Below are positions 54,294-64,000 of a stretch of 64,000 bases of DNA, one piece after another (position 1 is the stretch's first letter; each line of letters starts with the position of its first letter). The DNA lies in contig JAODTK010005778.1 in NCBI GenBank assembly GCA_026419785.1, forward strand, positions 291,899 through 355,898. The letters run 5' to 3'. The notes under the pieces were generated by a model. That model was given only the letters and a program-made list of their open reading frames with translations. It made no database searches and was not told the origin of the DNA. The translations under genes were made by a program, and so were the position numbers. The DNA is from Sclerodactyla briareus (lineage: Eukaryota > Echinodermata > Holothuroidea > Dendrochirotida > Sclerodactylidae).

Positions 54294-57109
54294 TGGCCCA
54301 CGTTCACACGATTTGCATTCTCTTTAGTAGTAGGGACGTCCGAAAAGTCTGCATGAGCGTGGGTTTCGCGCAAGTCCGAAGAGCTCGGCCACATGCAATA
54401 TGAATGACGACTTTTTTATGCAACTTGCTGCCACAATCCTTGCCCCAAGCTATCTTTGTTTTTTCATTGAATTTGCGTCTGATTGTAATTTCACGCATGA
54501 TTATTAAGTATTGTAATTATGTGCGGAGATGTGGTTTGGTGTTTTATTGTGTATGGTAATGATATTATTGGTTATTTTGTTTCGTGAGGGCTTTTTTGCA
54601 TTTTTTTTCATGAACGTATTTATTCATCAGTGGAATTGGTTGAGTTTTGTTAGGAATGTTGAATGTGTGTTGTTGATCTGTTATGTAACGCATTTTTACC
54701 AAACAGGGACTTTTCCCGATTCCTCTGCATAATGGATAAATGTTGATGGACAATAACCCAGCGATGACACCGTACTGAAAAGGGGGCGTCAAACCTGTAA
54801 AATAGTTTTCTATTCGCAACTTAAACCTCTGATGTAGTCATCCTGCTAGTTAACACTGCAGTGTCCTGTATGCTGTCTAAAAGCATTTTCGACTTTAAAA
54901 GTCAATGTCGTCAGAATGTTGTATTCTCGTGTGAGAGTCGTGTATTATAATTAGGGGTATTGGTTTTATAAACACGATAGTATTACCATTCGTTCTGGCA
55001 AATCTGCAATTCAACTCCAAACTAGTGAACGGCATACAAAAAACCGCGACGGTGATTGCAGATGGATTGATGTTCAGAGTTGAGCAAGTTTGCAGATGAT
55101 ACTTAAGTTCTACGAGGTGCAGTACGGTTGTACGAGTTAAAGGAAATATATATAGTCTCATGCAATTGATGGTTTACACCACTCGAATGGTGAAAAGAAA
55201 CATGCATTACCTCGGTGGTACAACCACAAATAATACCTCCTCACTGGACATCTCATATTGCCAATGCTGTCTGCAAGGGCCTTCAAAATTTCTTGTCTTG
55301 TCAGAGACACTTCATGATGTGACGTTAAAACTAAATTCACAGCTTAAATACGAATCTCCGGTTCATCATTGTTTAGTATATGCCTCGTCAGCTTTTGGGA
55401 TCTATACAAAGCTCGTAAAAACATTATGAGAATAGAAATTGGTTCAACTACTCGTTGTTTCAAGCCTATCGACGATCGACCAGTTGGTTGTTCTCTTCAC
55501 CGCTTGGGTTGCCGCACGCCAGGAGAGAAGGTGGTGATTCACGACTCGAGCTTTTTCACAAATCGGTTGACAAAACTTGTAGTCTCCCAGTGCAATATCG
55601 TGCGCGGAACAACCGCCAACTCAGATACTTATTAGTAAATGGTTCTAGTTACAGACAGTTGTTTGCGGTATATCGAGGCTTTCAACTTGTCATTTTGGCC
55701 GCGAAAACCATTCAAAATCGGAGCCGTTACACTTTCGAGCCATCTAAACAGGGCCAATGTTGACAAAGTGGATATAGTCTTTGAGTTTGCGCCACGTCGC
55801 GTCTGCCACATAGCAGTGACAACCCACTATTGCAGTCATTGTTAGTATCAGGCAATACGAAAACAGGATAAGGCCAGACACCTATAATCACCGTCTTAAG
55901 CAGGCATTATAGTTCCTGCGTACCAAATAGCGGGAAAATATAGCATTACGTACGACAAAAAAAACTTGGAATAGATATGATTACAGATATAGTTAAAATG
56001 AAAAAGTACACGCTAATAATTTCGATATAGTGTGCCTGTGTGGGAAAGTTCTTGCCGTGGCGTCTTCCCTAAAACGGTCCGTTTACCCTCAGGGTGTTGG
56101 GAAACGGTTATCGATCTTCAAATGTATTCAATCAGTTCTTTGAACAATACCTAATGCCCAATACCCATGTGTTTCATGATTGCAGTATCCCATGGGGTAA
56201 TCTCTTAGTACCTCCCCATACTGGACCTATAAGAACAGCAAATGTTCCCCTGTATGGCAAGCAGCCAGACGTGGATCGCTACATTTTCTGCATTCCATAT
56301 ATTTATACGTGGTGCAATCCTTTATTCCCTTCGACTCCCAGATACACCGCACATTAATACAAACCGATTCGATCAAGATGGGCCGATTAGGGAAATTCCT
56401 CAATTCCGGCAATTTGATTTAATTCGGACTTGAGAGAATAAATGCAGCAACAGCAAAGAGGTGCGAGTAATTTCTTACGTAAACAGCCTCCGGCGACGGC
56501 TCGGTTAACCAGGGTGTACACGAAAAGAAAGGAACGATACGAAAGCTGGTGAATCATTTGTCGAGCAAGTGTCCTGTCGCAATCAAACATTTTTTGGCCA
56601 AACATTAGCTTATTCTTAAACAGTGGAATTCGTCTCAAAAGTTTACATCGCACTTCTGCCTCGCCAAAAACTAAATATTCCCACCTCATCATGAAAATCC
56701 GACATAGGCCTGCGCTGTTAGCTCGTCTTAATAGAGGGTGTTCTTCTCCCGACATGTGAAGTACACTTTTGAGCTGCTGTTTTTGAAGAAAACATGTGCG
56801 TGGAATGTGCTTCGCAGGTCATAGGACCTGAGGGTGTTATGTTGTTGACATATGAACACGCGCCCACGTTGTTGCAGAACTGCTGAGTTCACAAAATGCC
56901 ACAATTATCTTCGTCATGAAAACCTTCGAAACTGCCGCCTTGACTGAGTGGATGAACGTTTCTGGCTGATGGATGACCGATAGAATTCGGCTGCCTCTGT
57001 TCACAATAATTAATTGTAAACTGAAGCACGGCTCACCATTTTCTGGTTCAGGTCGATTACTGTGGTGACGTCCATTTACGTAGGGTGTGCAAGAAGCAGA
57101 GATGTACGC
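54294..57109. other. Unannotated stretch
   Basis: There are many short ORFs of 60-122 codons on both strands, none with a domain I recognise. The minus-strand frame at 56387-56755 (122 codons) is the longest. No repeat partner found. Confidence 0.35.
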
Positions 57110-58144
57110 CTATGCGCCAGTGCGGTCGCCCAGGAAATGAGTTCCCGAACAGCCTCCTTCAGCTGTCGCGCGAGTTCGATCACTTCTCCTGCGCATGCGA
57201 AGGACGGACCTCAGCGTTACACTGTCACGGACAGGGCATTGAGCAGATCTCATTGGGGACAAACTCTGAAGCGTTTCTGTTGCGTCTGGGTGGACTGGCA
57301 ATGGGCATTGGATGGTTGATGTTGTTATGCACTCGTTCCTGGCCGGCATGTCGTGCATGGACATTTGGGACTTGCTGATGGTCTTGAAGTACGCACGAGA
57401 TTGATGATGTCCTGGCGGTTAACGCCAGCTCCCAATTGGTGCATGCCAGTGGCCGTCTGATCGGGCGAGGATGGGGTCCCATGATTGGCTGAGCTGGGTG
57501 TGGAAGGCTGTGATGGGATATTGACTTGTAACGACGGGCAGAACGCAAAACGGCTCCATTGTCAGGACGGTTAACAGGATTGGTTGACCGGAGGGGGAGA
57601 ACTGAAATTGTGGGCGGAGCAGACTGGGACGTTTCCAGGGAGTAAAGCGATGTTGGTTGCGGATGACTGGCGGCCGTTGGACGATGCCAGCAGATCTTCT
57701 AACGGCCCAGCGAGGAATGATCTTCTCTTCATACACTTTAATAGGAGAAAAAACAGTAATAAATCTGAAGGTTCCTCGAAACAAAGATGGGACTGAGGGC
57801 GTTATTGTTATACATTTCTGAATGTATACGAACTTGGCATGGCCCTCTCTTAGGCGCTTATGCCAGTGACTCCCGTCTCTCATCCTCAGGTATTTTAGGC
57901 CGTACAAATATCTTAAATAATAAATGCCCAATGATTGTACACCACTAGTATACATCTCCAGAGGGTTTAGAGTAAGAAATGGAATTAAGTGCCGTCTTTC
58001 TGTGAAAAAGAAATGTATTTCCCAATCTTGACTGGCATCAAGACAGGCGAAAATAGGTCCTTTGTTATTGCGGTTTGCATCCTTGTTTAAGCCAAAATGG
58101 AAAGGGACTTGGTATTGTTGTTGGTTCTGGGGAATCCAAAACAA
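57110..58144 (-). pseudogene. Long minus-strand frame interrupted by one stop; uncharacterised
   Basis: The longest open frame in the window starts at an ATG at 58144 and runs 241 codons to a TAA at 57421-57419. The same frame then stays open to 57110, so one stop separates about 343 readable codons. The region 57060-57700 is also noticeably richer in G+C than its surroundings, which lengthens chance frames on both strands (plus-strand ORFs 57062-57319 and 57085-57378 overlap). I recognise no domain: the N-terminal part is rich in aromatic and basic residues and the C-terminal part in S, T, R and P. It may be a decayed element gene or chance. No start context or splice sites decide the matter. 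Confidence 0.2.
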
Positions 58145-58489
58145 AAAAGAACGGGGGTCGGGTGCGTTAAAATACGATGTCGTGGTAATAATGTGATGTT
58201 TTTATTACAAATGAATACCAACTTCCCATGCGTTATGACCCAGCTTAATCCTCTAAAAAATAATCACAGGTCTATACGGAGGGGTCAAATTTTTCAGAGG
58301 CCATCGGCAATCGAGAAGGGATAAAAATCGGAAAACAGTGACGTTTTGTCTCTGATGACCCCACCTCCAGGAGGTCGGATTTTTTAGGTTGCCACGGGTT
58401 TGTATAGCTCGCTGGTGCAATATATGGTGCGGGGGTGGGCCATATATGGGCGGGGCTGAACAACGTACCATGACCAGGGTTGGTAATAG

Positions 58490-58600
58490 CCTCCAGCGCG
58501 TTTGGAACCGGATTACGGTTATAAAGCGCTATATACCGAGTGGTGCATTATCATTATTATTATTATATTATCTCTTTAATATAATATTAATAGCCATATT
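58490..58600 (+). mobile_element. SINE/LINE-like 3' tail with (ATT)n
   Basis: GTTATAAAGCGCTATATACC, then GAGTGGTGCATTATCATTAT and further TTATTAT, ends at about 58590. The AAAGCGCTATATA-ATGCCxATTATTATT arrangement is the typical 3' end of many animal tRNA-SINEs and L2-type elements, in which a conserved GGCGCTATATAAA tail is followed by an ATT/TTA microsatellite. Upstream GGGGTGGGCCATATATGGGC, then GGGGCTGAACAACGTACCAT, may be part of the body. No A/B box was identified at the expected 5' end, so it is probably a 5'-truncated copy. Confidence 0.5.
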
Positions 58601-59384
58601 TGCTGATTGACTCTCTCTTGCGATCAAACTCGATGTGAAATAGGCCCGCGGTAGCTAGGCCAAATTCCCGCCGGTCGTAGGACTAGAGGCGACTAAAGCC
58701 TGAAGGGGGGGGGGGGGGGTCTAATTTTCTTAACTTTCCAGTCAGCTAGTCCTACAGTCTATAGGCTATGCGAGAAACGAAAAAGCCGGTGCAGAGAACG
58801 TTCGAATATTATTTGTGAATGCATGGTGTATAACCTATTTTATCATGCGCCTAGTCTAGCCTACGTTCTAGCCCCATGTTCCTAGACCAAAGTCATAGGT
58901 GTTTGATTTCGTGGCACGAAACATTGACTATAACCTACAATCTTTACATTGTTCAGGCTAGGCTATAGACCATATCGTAATATATAGAGGGCGTTTTCGA
59001 GCAACTGCATCGAAAAGTTAGGCGCGCATCACAGATATCACATCGATGATGCATGTTCACGCAACTAAAGTCGTTGTTACTCAATTCATGCAACAGATGA
59101 GCCAACAGTCCATTGAGTACTGTAAGACACTTCCAAATTCAGCGAAGATGTCTGTGCTGGAAATGGTTAAATTGAAAGTCAAAGAGAGCAAGATCCTCAT
59201 AATGTTTACAGCATATGTTCATTTTCAGTGAGATTGATATTCCAAAGCAAAGCAGTCGTCAAAACATTTTGTTCTCTGACAAATTTGGACATTAGACCTA
59301 GGACCTTATCGCGAATTTACTGTTGCGCCACGCAGTATGGGAAGGATGTGGTCGCTCAGCCCTTGAGCTAATAGGCGTCCTATG
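58601..59384. other. Unannotated stretch with a poly-G tract
   Basis: G15 run at 58705-58719. AGGCTATAG/TAGGCTA words recur between 58740 and 58980. No ORF or repeat partner recognised. Confidence 0.4.
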
Positions 59385-59960
59385 TTACCTGTGAGAGGAC
59401 ATTGAACTGTGCGATGTGTGCCCTGTTAATCAAAGTCCCGTCAGAGGCCACAAACTCGGGGTGAGGGGACGCCCTATTGTGTAGAAACATCGTGTGTGAA
59501 ACACATCTCAGTGAGTACTCTTCTATCTGCGATTTCTTCCTCCCATACCCCCGGACGCACACCTTCATCGTAAAGATAGGCCTAATATGCCATAGTGTAA
59601 GATTCTGGAACCTCTTCAGTGAGTGTTACCCTGTCACAGAATACGCAGGAAAGTCCGACGATCCATTATGGCAGCACAGACACAACATAATAATTCGGGG
59701 AAAAACAAATCGATTGCGTCTGGCAGAAACACCATCAGCCAGCGTAAACTGTGAAGTATAACATCACGGAGTGAGTAGGCCTGAAGCTGATAAATATGCG
59801 CTCCAACTAGAGAGGCTGTCATCAAAACGGAAACATGATCTAATCTTCCGACGAAAAAAAATGCCAATCAATGGTCGCTCAATCACAGTCGCTATAACAT
59901 ACTATAAGTGATAGCGCCTGTCGGGTAACAACACGGTTCCACACTGACTTTGCTCGCAAA
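59385..59960 (+). repeat. Dispersed repeat R4, copy b
   Basis: Partner of 46128-46690 in the same orientation: GAGAGGACATTGAACTGTGC, TGCCCTGTTAATCAAAGTCC, CTCTTCAGTGAGTGTTACCC, CAAATCGATTGCGTCTGGCA, GAAGTATAACATCACGGAGT, and TCTAATCTTCCGACGAAA. It is uninterrupted, so copies a and b show what the interrupted copy c at 25543-26330 looked like before insertion. Confidence 0.75.
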
Positions 59961-61040
59961 GGGGCTCCAGTATGTCGACACACCCTTCAAATTGCGCACC
60001 TGTCCTTACCTAGCCACACTAAATAGTAGCCTAAGTGTAGCCTAACTCCGGAAATCGGAAAATTGTTTTTAGTTTTGGGACTGTTTCCATCGTTCTTTAT
60101 AGTCAAATCGCAATTTTTCCGTAGAAGTTGAGTATCTTCTGCTACATGGTCTGTTATATTACTTCCTGAGAAAAAAGTCTGAATTTAGTGGGCAGGTCCG
60201 ACCCAGTCGAAATGCCTGCAAATTGAGGTGGGATTCAAATAAAATATAGTAGGGGTATCAAAAGCCAACGGTACCTTGAGAGAAACACCCTAAAAACAGT
60301 AAAATCCTGGGCGGGAGGGATATTGAATTTGGGTTGTATTCTCTATGAATTATCCAGCCAAATGACGATAAGGCAGAAAAAATTGCAACAAAATTGTAAA
60401 GAACTGATATTAAACCGAAAAATAGTGTGAAGTCAGTGAATAACTGTGTTTCCAAAGGAGCTATATTAACTGTGCACTCGTTCTTAAAACAGCCCGTTAA
60501 AATTTTAGAAAGGAAACCATTTCATTATCTGTCAATAAATGGGGGTTATTATTAACAAGACATAAAAGTTAACAAATGTAATTGGTTCTGCATAATTTCT
60601 CACACTGTGTCTTGCGTGGCCGCTGGAGTCCGAAAAGTGTTCGACTCAAAGGTACCGGCGTTAACTAAGAATAAACAAAAAGGCTTAGGACTAAGCTGCA
60701 GGAAATTACAAGTTTGTTCATGCCAAAGAGGCTGATACTAACACAAAAATACCGGAAATTATAAAATAGTCATTTCTACATAACCATCTGAAAGTTTTGT
60801 ACTGGGGTGCTTGTTTTTAAATTTAGAGAGCGGCAAATATTGTGCAGGACGCACCCTAAGTGTTCGGCTCATGGTACCACCAGAACTACTGATTTTGTTG
60901 TTCTTCCCCACAGCTCCTGAACTTTCACCGGATATGGCCCGCTTAGGTATCATTTTTAGGCGTGAGGAGGTGCTTCCAAAATGGTTGTATTATTTATTAT
61001 TGGATCAGAGTCATAAAAAGGAAATTATGGCAGTCAGAGT
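59961..61040. other. Unannotated stretch
   Basis: The plus frame 60811-61242 (143 codons) begins here and runs into the tandem duplication. TTTTGTTGTTCTTCCCCACAG, ending near 60912, is a fair acceptor-like sequence, but no exon is otherwise supported. Confidence 0.35.
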
Positions 61041-61459
61041 GCTAGGTGGCAAATTGATGATGGACCATGCTACACGTATATCCGGGGCTTTGCGTCGTCA
61101 GTACAATCTGTGCTCTCGGGTTAGCAGAACCCTTAGTTGCGTGAATATGAACCTCGATCGTCGGTGTGATATCAGTAGTCTTGCGCCTTTACGAGAAGTT
61201 CGTTCGAAGCGCCCTATATCTATTGCTATGGTATTGAAGTAAGACAGGCTAGGTGGCCCACAAGTGATGATGGACCATGCTACAGTATATCCGGGGTTTG
61301 CTTGCCGTGTCGTTACAATCGTTGCTCGAAACACGGACCTTAGAAAAACCTTGAGTGAAATGTCACCTCGATCCTGTCGGTGTGGTATAGTAGTGTGCGC
61401 CTTATCGATGAATGAAGTTGTTCGAAAGCGCCCTCTATATTTTGCGATCGGCTATTGAA
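61041..61459 (+). repeat. Tandem duplication R8, two units of about 208 bp
   Basis: Unit 1 (61041-61248) and unit 2 (61249-61459) share GCTAGGTGGC, TGATGATGGACCATGCTACA, GTATATCCGGGG-TTTGC, GTC-GTTACAATC/GTCAGTACAATC, CCTCGATC-GTCGGTGTG, GTGCGCCTTA/TTGCGCCTTTA, GAAGTT-GTTCGAAGCGCCCT and CTATAT. Identity is roughly 75-80% by eye. The plus-strand ORF in unit 1 is not kept in unit 2, where the frame and termini change, so the repeat is probably non-coding. Confidence 0.85.
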
Positions 61460-64000
61460 CCTTCTCGCGGCAGTATACAAATACTACCCATAATGCAGTG
61501 CCCGACAGAATTCGCGATGAGGTCATAGAACCTAGGTTTCTCTTTTCGTTTAAAAGAGGGAAAAAATGTCAGGACGCTATATCCTATTTTTTCATTTGTC
61601 AATGCACAGAGCATTGGTACGTAGCCAAGGGGAATGCTTGCACAAGGTGACATTCACATTCCTCGTTGTTTACATACTTAATCTGGAAAAAAACTAGACA
61701 ATATCCTGATTAGTCTCTGTAAAAACTGTGAAAACAAAACGATGCGTTGAGGAATTACTTACGTGCGGTTGTTTTCCTCTATTTATGCAAGCCATGGCGT
61801 TAAGAAACTCAGATTCTATTTTGATTCTCAGCAAGTCGTTATCGATTTCTTACGACAAAGTCTTTCACAATTTGCCTAACGTTCGCCCCTGCAAAACGTA
61901 ATAATTTTTATCAAATGAATACTAAAATCATGCGACTATTGCAGGTCCAACAGTATGGCGTTTGTGTGAAAAATGTCATTTGGGGCCCGCAATATTTTTA
62001 TTATGCTGGTTTGGCGTTCTCCCTTTAATTACCGTGGGTACGAACAAAAACATTTATCGTTATAGAGCATAACGCTGGCAAAATCAATGCATTACACGCG
62101 CAATAGCAACCTAGCCGGAAAGAGTAGACGACGACGAGAGCATAATGAAGTTATATAATTACTCTATGGTTCTCGATAGCAATTGAGGTCACGTTCTACC
62201 GTTTTGCGGTCCAGGTATTGCCCATCGTTTAAAGGGAGTTTAGATTCATGAAGGGAGACGTCTGCGGACCGAAAATTTTCCAACGATTGTATCCAACGTC
62301 GCCATCCGCAGTAAGGACCTTCAGATTTCACGGCCCCGTAGCCGATCCTACTGCAGAACAGTGCGTGTTTCACTGACGCGCAATATACGAGTGTTGAGAC
62401 GTGTGAAATGTGGGCGATTCCCGTCGTAGACCATTGGAGCAAAGCAAAACAGTAAGCCGCTGTGTGTGAGGTTGCCGCATGGTAGCTACGTTAGAGTAGA
62501 ATGACATGCGTTCATAGTTACTTATATTGTAATTGCGTCTGGGGGTCGTCATCAGACAACAAGTGGCACCAGGAGTCAGCCTGGCCGGAGGGGGGGGGGG
62601 TATACACCTCCAACTGGGCAAACAAGACGCAGCCTCATGTCCTCGCCAGTGCAGAGTTAATATAATAGCTACATGCGTAAGCTCACGTCTCCGGGCGTGA
62701 AAATTTAAAGAGCTCCCTAATGTAACGAGGCCGGTGGCCAGAAAATCAAATCTGAGGCAATTTTCTGTTATAGATACAGGAAATCAGTGGCATCGCCAAT
62801 GAGGGGGAGAAGGGGGAGGGGGTGGGGGGGCGGGCCGGGGTTATTGTCAAAATTGAGTGTACATTCGAAAAAACTTAGACGACGCCGCATGTTATACGCA
62901 CCCATTTTCATTATTCAACTGTAAGCTTTTCACGCTGATGATCCATGTACCTCGTAGACTCTCTGCGGTTAACAAAAATTCTATTTTTCGCGGTAGACGC
63001 CGCGCGAGGATATCAAATGGGACCTACTGTATACCGAAGAACCAGTCGTTCAATTTCACTGGATGCACTCCCTATGTACTTGTACATGACCATTGAGTCC
63101 TGTCATGACGGCATGTTTGCAAATGGTCCGGTTTTGCTTTGAGTAGATCAATGTAATATCGTAAAGTGTCCTATCCTGCTCTGCCCCTTCTTTTGTTAAA
63201 ACAATTTTTACTCTCCGACATGTTCATTCATCAATATGCCGTACGCGTTCTGGTTCTTCTATCTTGCATGATCTAACTGTTTCAGTTGAAATTGGAACTA
63301 ACTACCATGCACGTTTCAACCTATACGTTTCACCGCGTTCCCCCTCATTGAGATAGACACACAGGGTTTTAACAAGTCTCGCTATCCTGCCATCGTCACG
63401 CTCAATATTGTAAAGAGCATAGCGAGTGCCCCTCGATTTCAAAGTAAGGTCGCGCCTTCCTACTTGGTCTGGTCCTTTTGACACATACATTCAAATGCAG
63501 GCGCGTCGGCATAGACCAAGATAGTTCCAACATGGGCATAACTATCAATAGATTTTTTTCAAACAATGAGTGTCCTCACCTTCTCAAAGTGGGTGGGGGA
63601 AGGACGGCTACATTTTCACAACTTAGTGTAATTGGTGAAAACGTCATCAGGAACAAGTGGGGGGACATGGTCCCTCTCCCCCACTTATTGACGCCTGTGG
63701 ACTGTAACGCCCACCCCCCCCCCCCCCTCCCGCCTCAAAAAAACCCCACTGGAATCATGGGGTATTGGCTCCCACGCCTCACTGTGTTTACGTCACGGCA
63801 TTTTTCCAGAGGAGGTTACAGTACATTAACGCATCCTAGCTCCCTGCTGCTATCAGACTATCAGCCTATTGAGCGGCGCTGTCGCTCCACGCAATGTTAA
63901 TTTGCGTAATTGCGCTTCCAATCGCCTGGAATTAAATTTTTGTTTTCCTTCCTTGCCCCGAATATTGTCCTTAGGTTATTTATTCGCTCATGATACCAGC
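61460..64000. other. Unannotated stretch with G/C-rich tracts
   Basis: G11 at 62590-62600, a purine-rich block at about 62800-62840 (GGGGGAGAAGGGGGAGGGGG type) and C14 at 63714-63727. The 140-codon ORF at 63478-63900 spans the poly-C tract and has no recognisable domain. Confidence 0.4.

Noticed and set aside
60811-61242. 143-codon ORF with an acceptor-like site at 60912
   Set aside because: It runs into the R8 tandem duplication, where the second unit does not preserve the frame; no domain recognised.

Overview
This window looks like non-coding nuclear DNA from an animal, most likely a marine invertebrate. A deuterostome such as an echinoderm is my best guess, at low confidence. The sequence is AT-rich. 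It has no prokaryote-style gene packing, no intact long gene on either strand, and no rRNA gene. What it does hold is short terminal-inverted-repeat elements (MITE-like), dispersed repeats found two to four times within the window, tandem duplications, and at least twelve poly-G/poly-C tracts of 10 to 24 bases. The echinoderm guess rests on this texture and on frequent AGGCCTA-type words; no diagnostic gene supports it.

Layout. 0-3.4 kb: a reverse-transcriptase remnant, two copies of repeat R1 (each carrying a CACGTG core), and the first copy of repeat R2. 3.48-6.57 kb: a satellite of about 80 copies of a 39-bp unit, followed by the second R2 copy, so R2 brackets the array. 7-13 kb: a near-perfect palindromic MITE, a diverged member of the AAGG-TIR family, and a 333-bp tandem duplication. 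13-25 kb: mostly unannotatable, with one clear 0.4-kb TIR element at 20.8 kb. 25.5-26.3 kb: a three-level nest of insertions. 28-30 kb: a cluster of GACTAG/CTAGTC words, an R1 copy and a 351-bp tandem duplication. 39.8-41.5 kb: three AAGG-TIR elements of different lengths in a row. 42-47.3 kb: a fourth R1 copy, three copies of repeat R7, a CACT-ended MITE and a tRNA-derived pseudogene. 47.6-49.3 kb: degenerate units of about 135 bp. 52.5-54.3 kb: the only stretch with believable protein sequence besides the reverse transcriptase, namely a hypothetical 131-codon ORF and a fragment with a Ulp1/C48 cysteine-protease active-site motif. 57.1-58.1 kb: a long minus-strand frame interrupted by one stop, of uncertain status. 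58.5 kb: a retroposon-like 3' tail. 61.0-61.5 kb: a 208-bp tandem duplication.

No set of genes works together here. The biology visible is transposable-element accumulation: insertion into insertion, local duplication, and satellite expansion with signs of higher-order structure. Many copies differ by single-base indels, especially in the satellite. This could be real decay or uncorrected long-read error, and it limits any reading-frame argument. All homologies were found by eye, so boundaries are approximate (about +/-10 bp unless a terminus is named).
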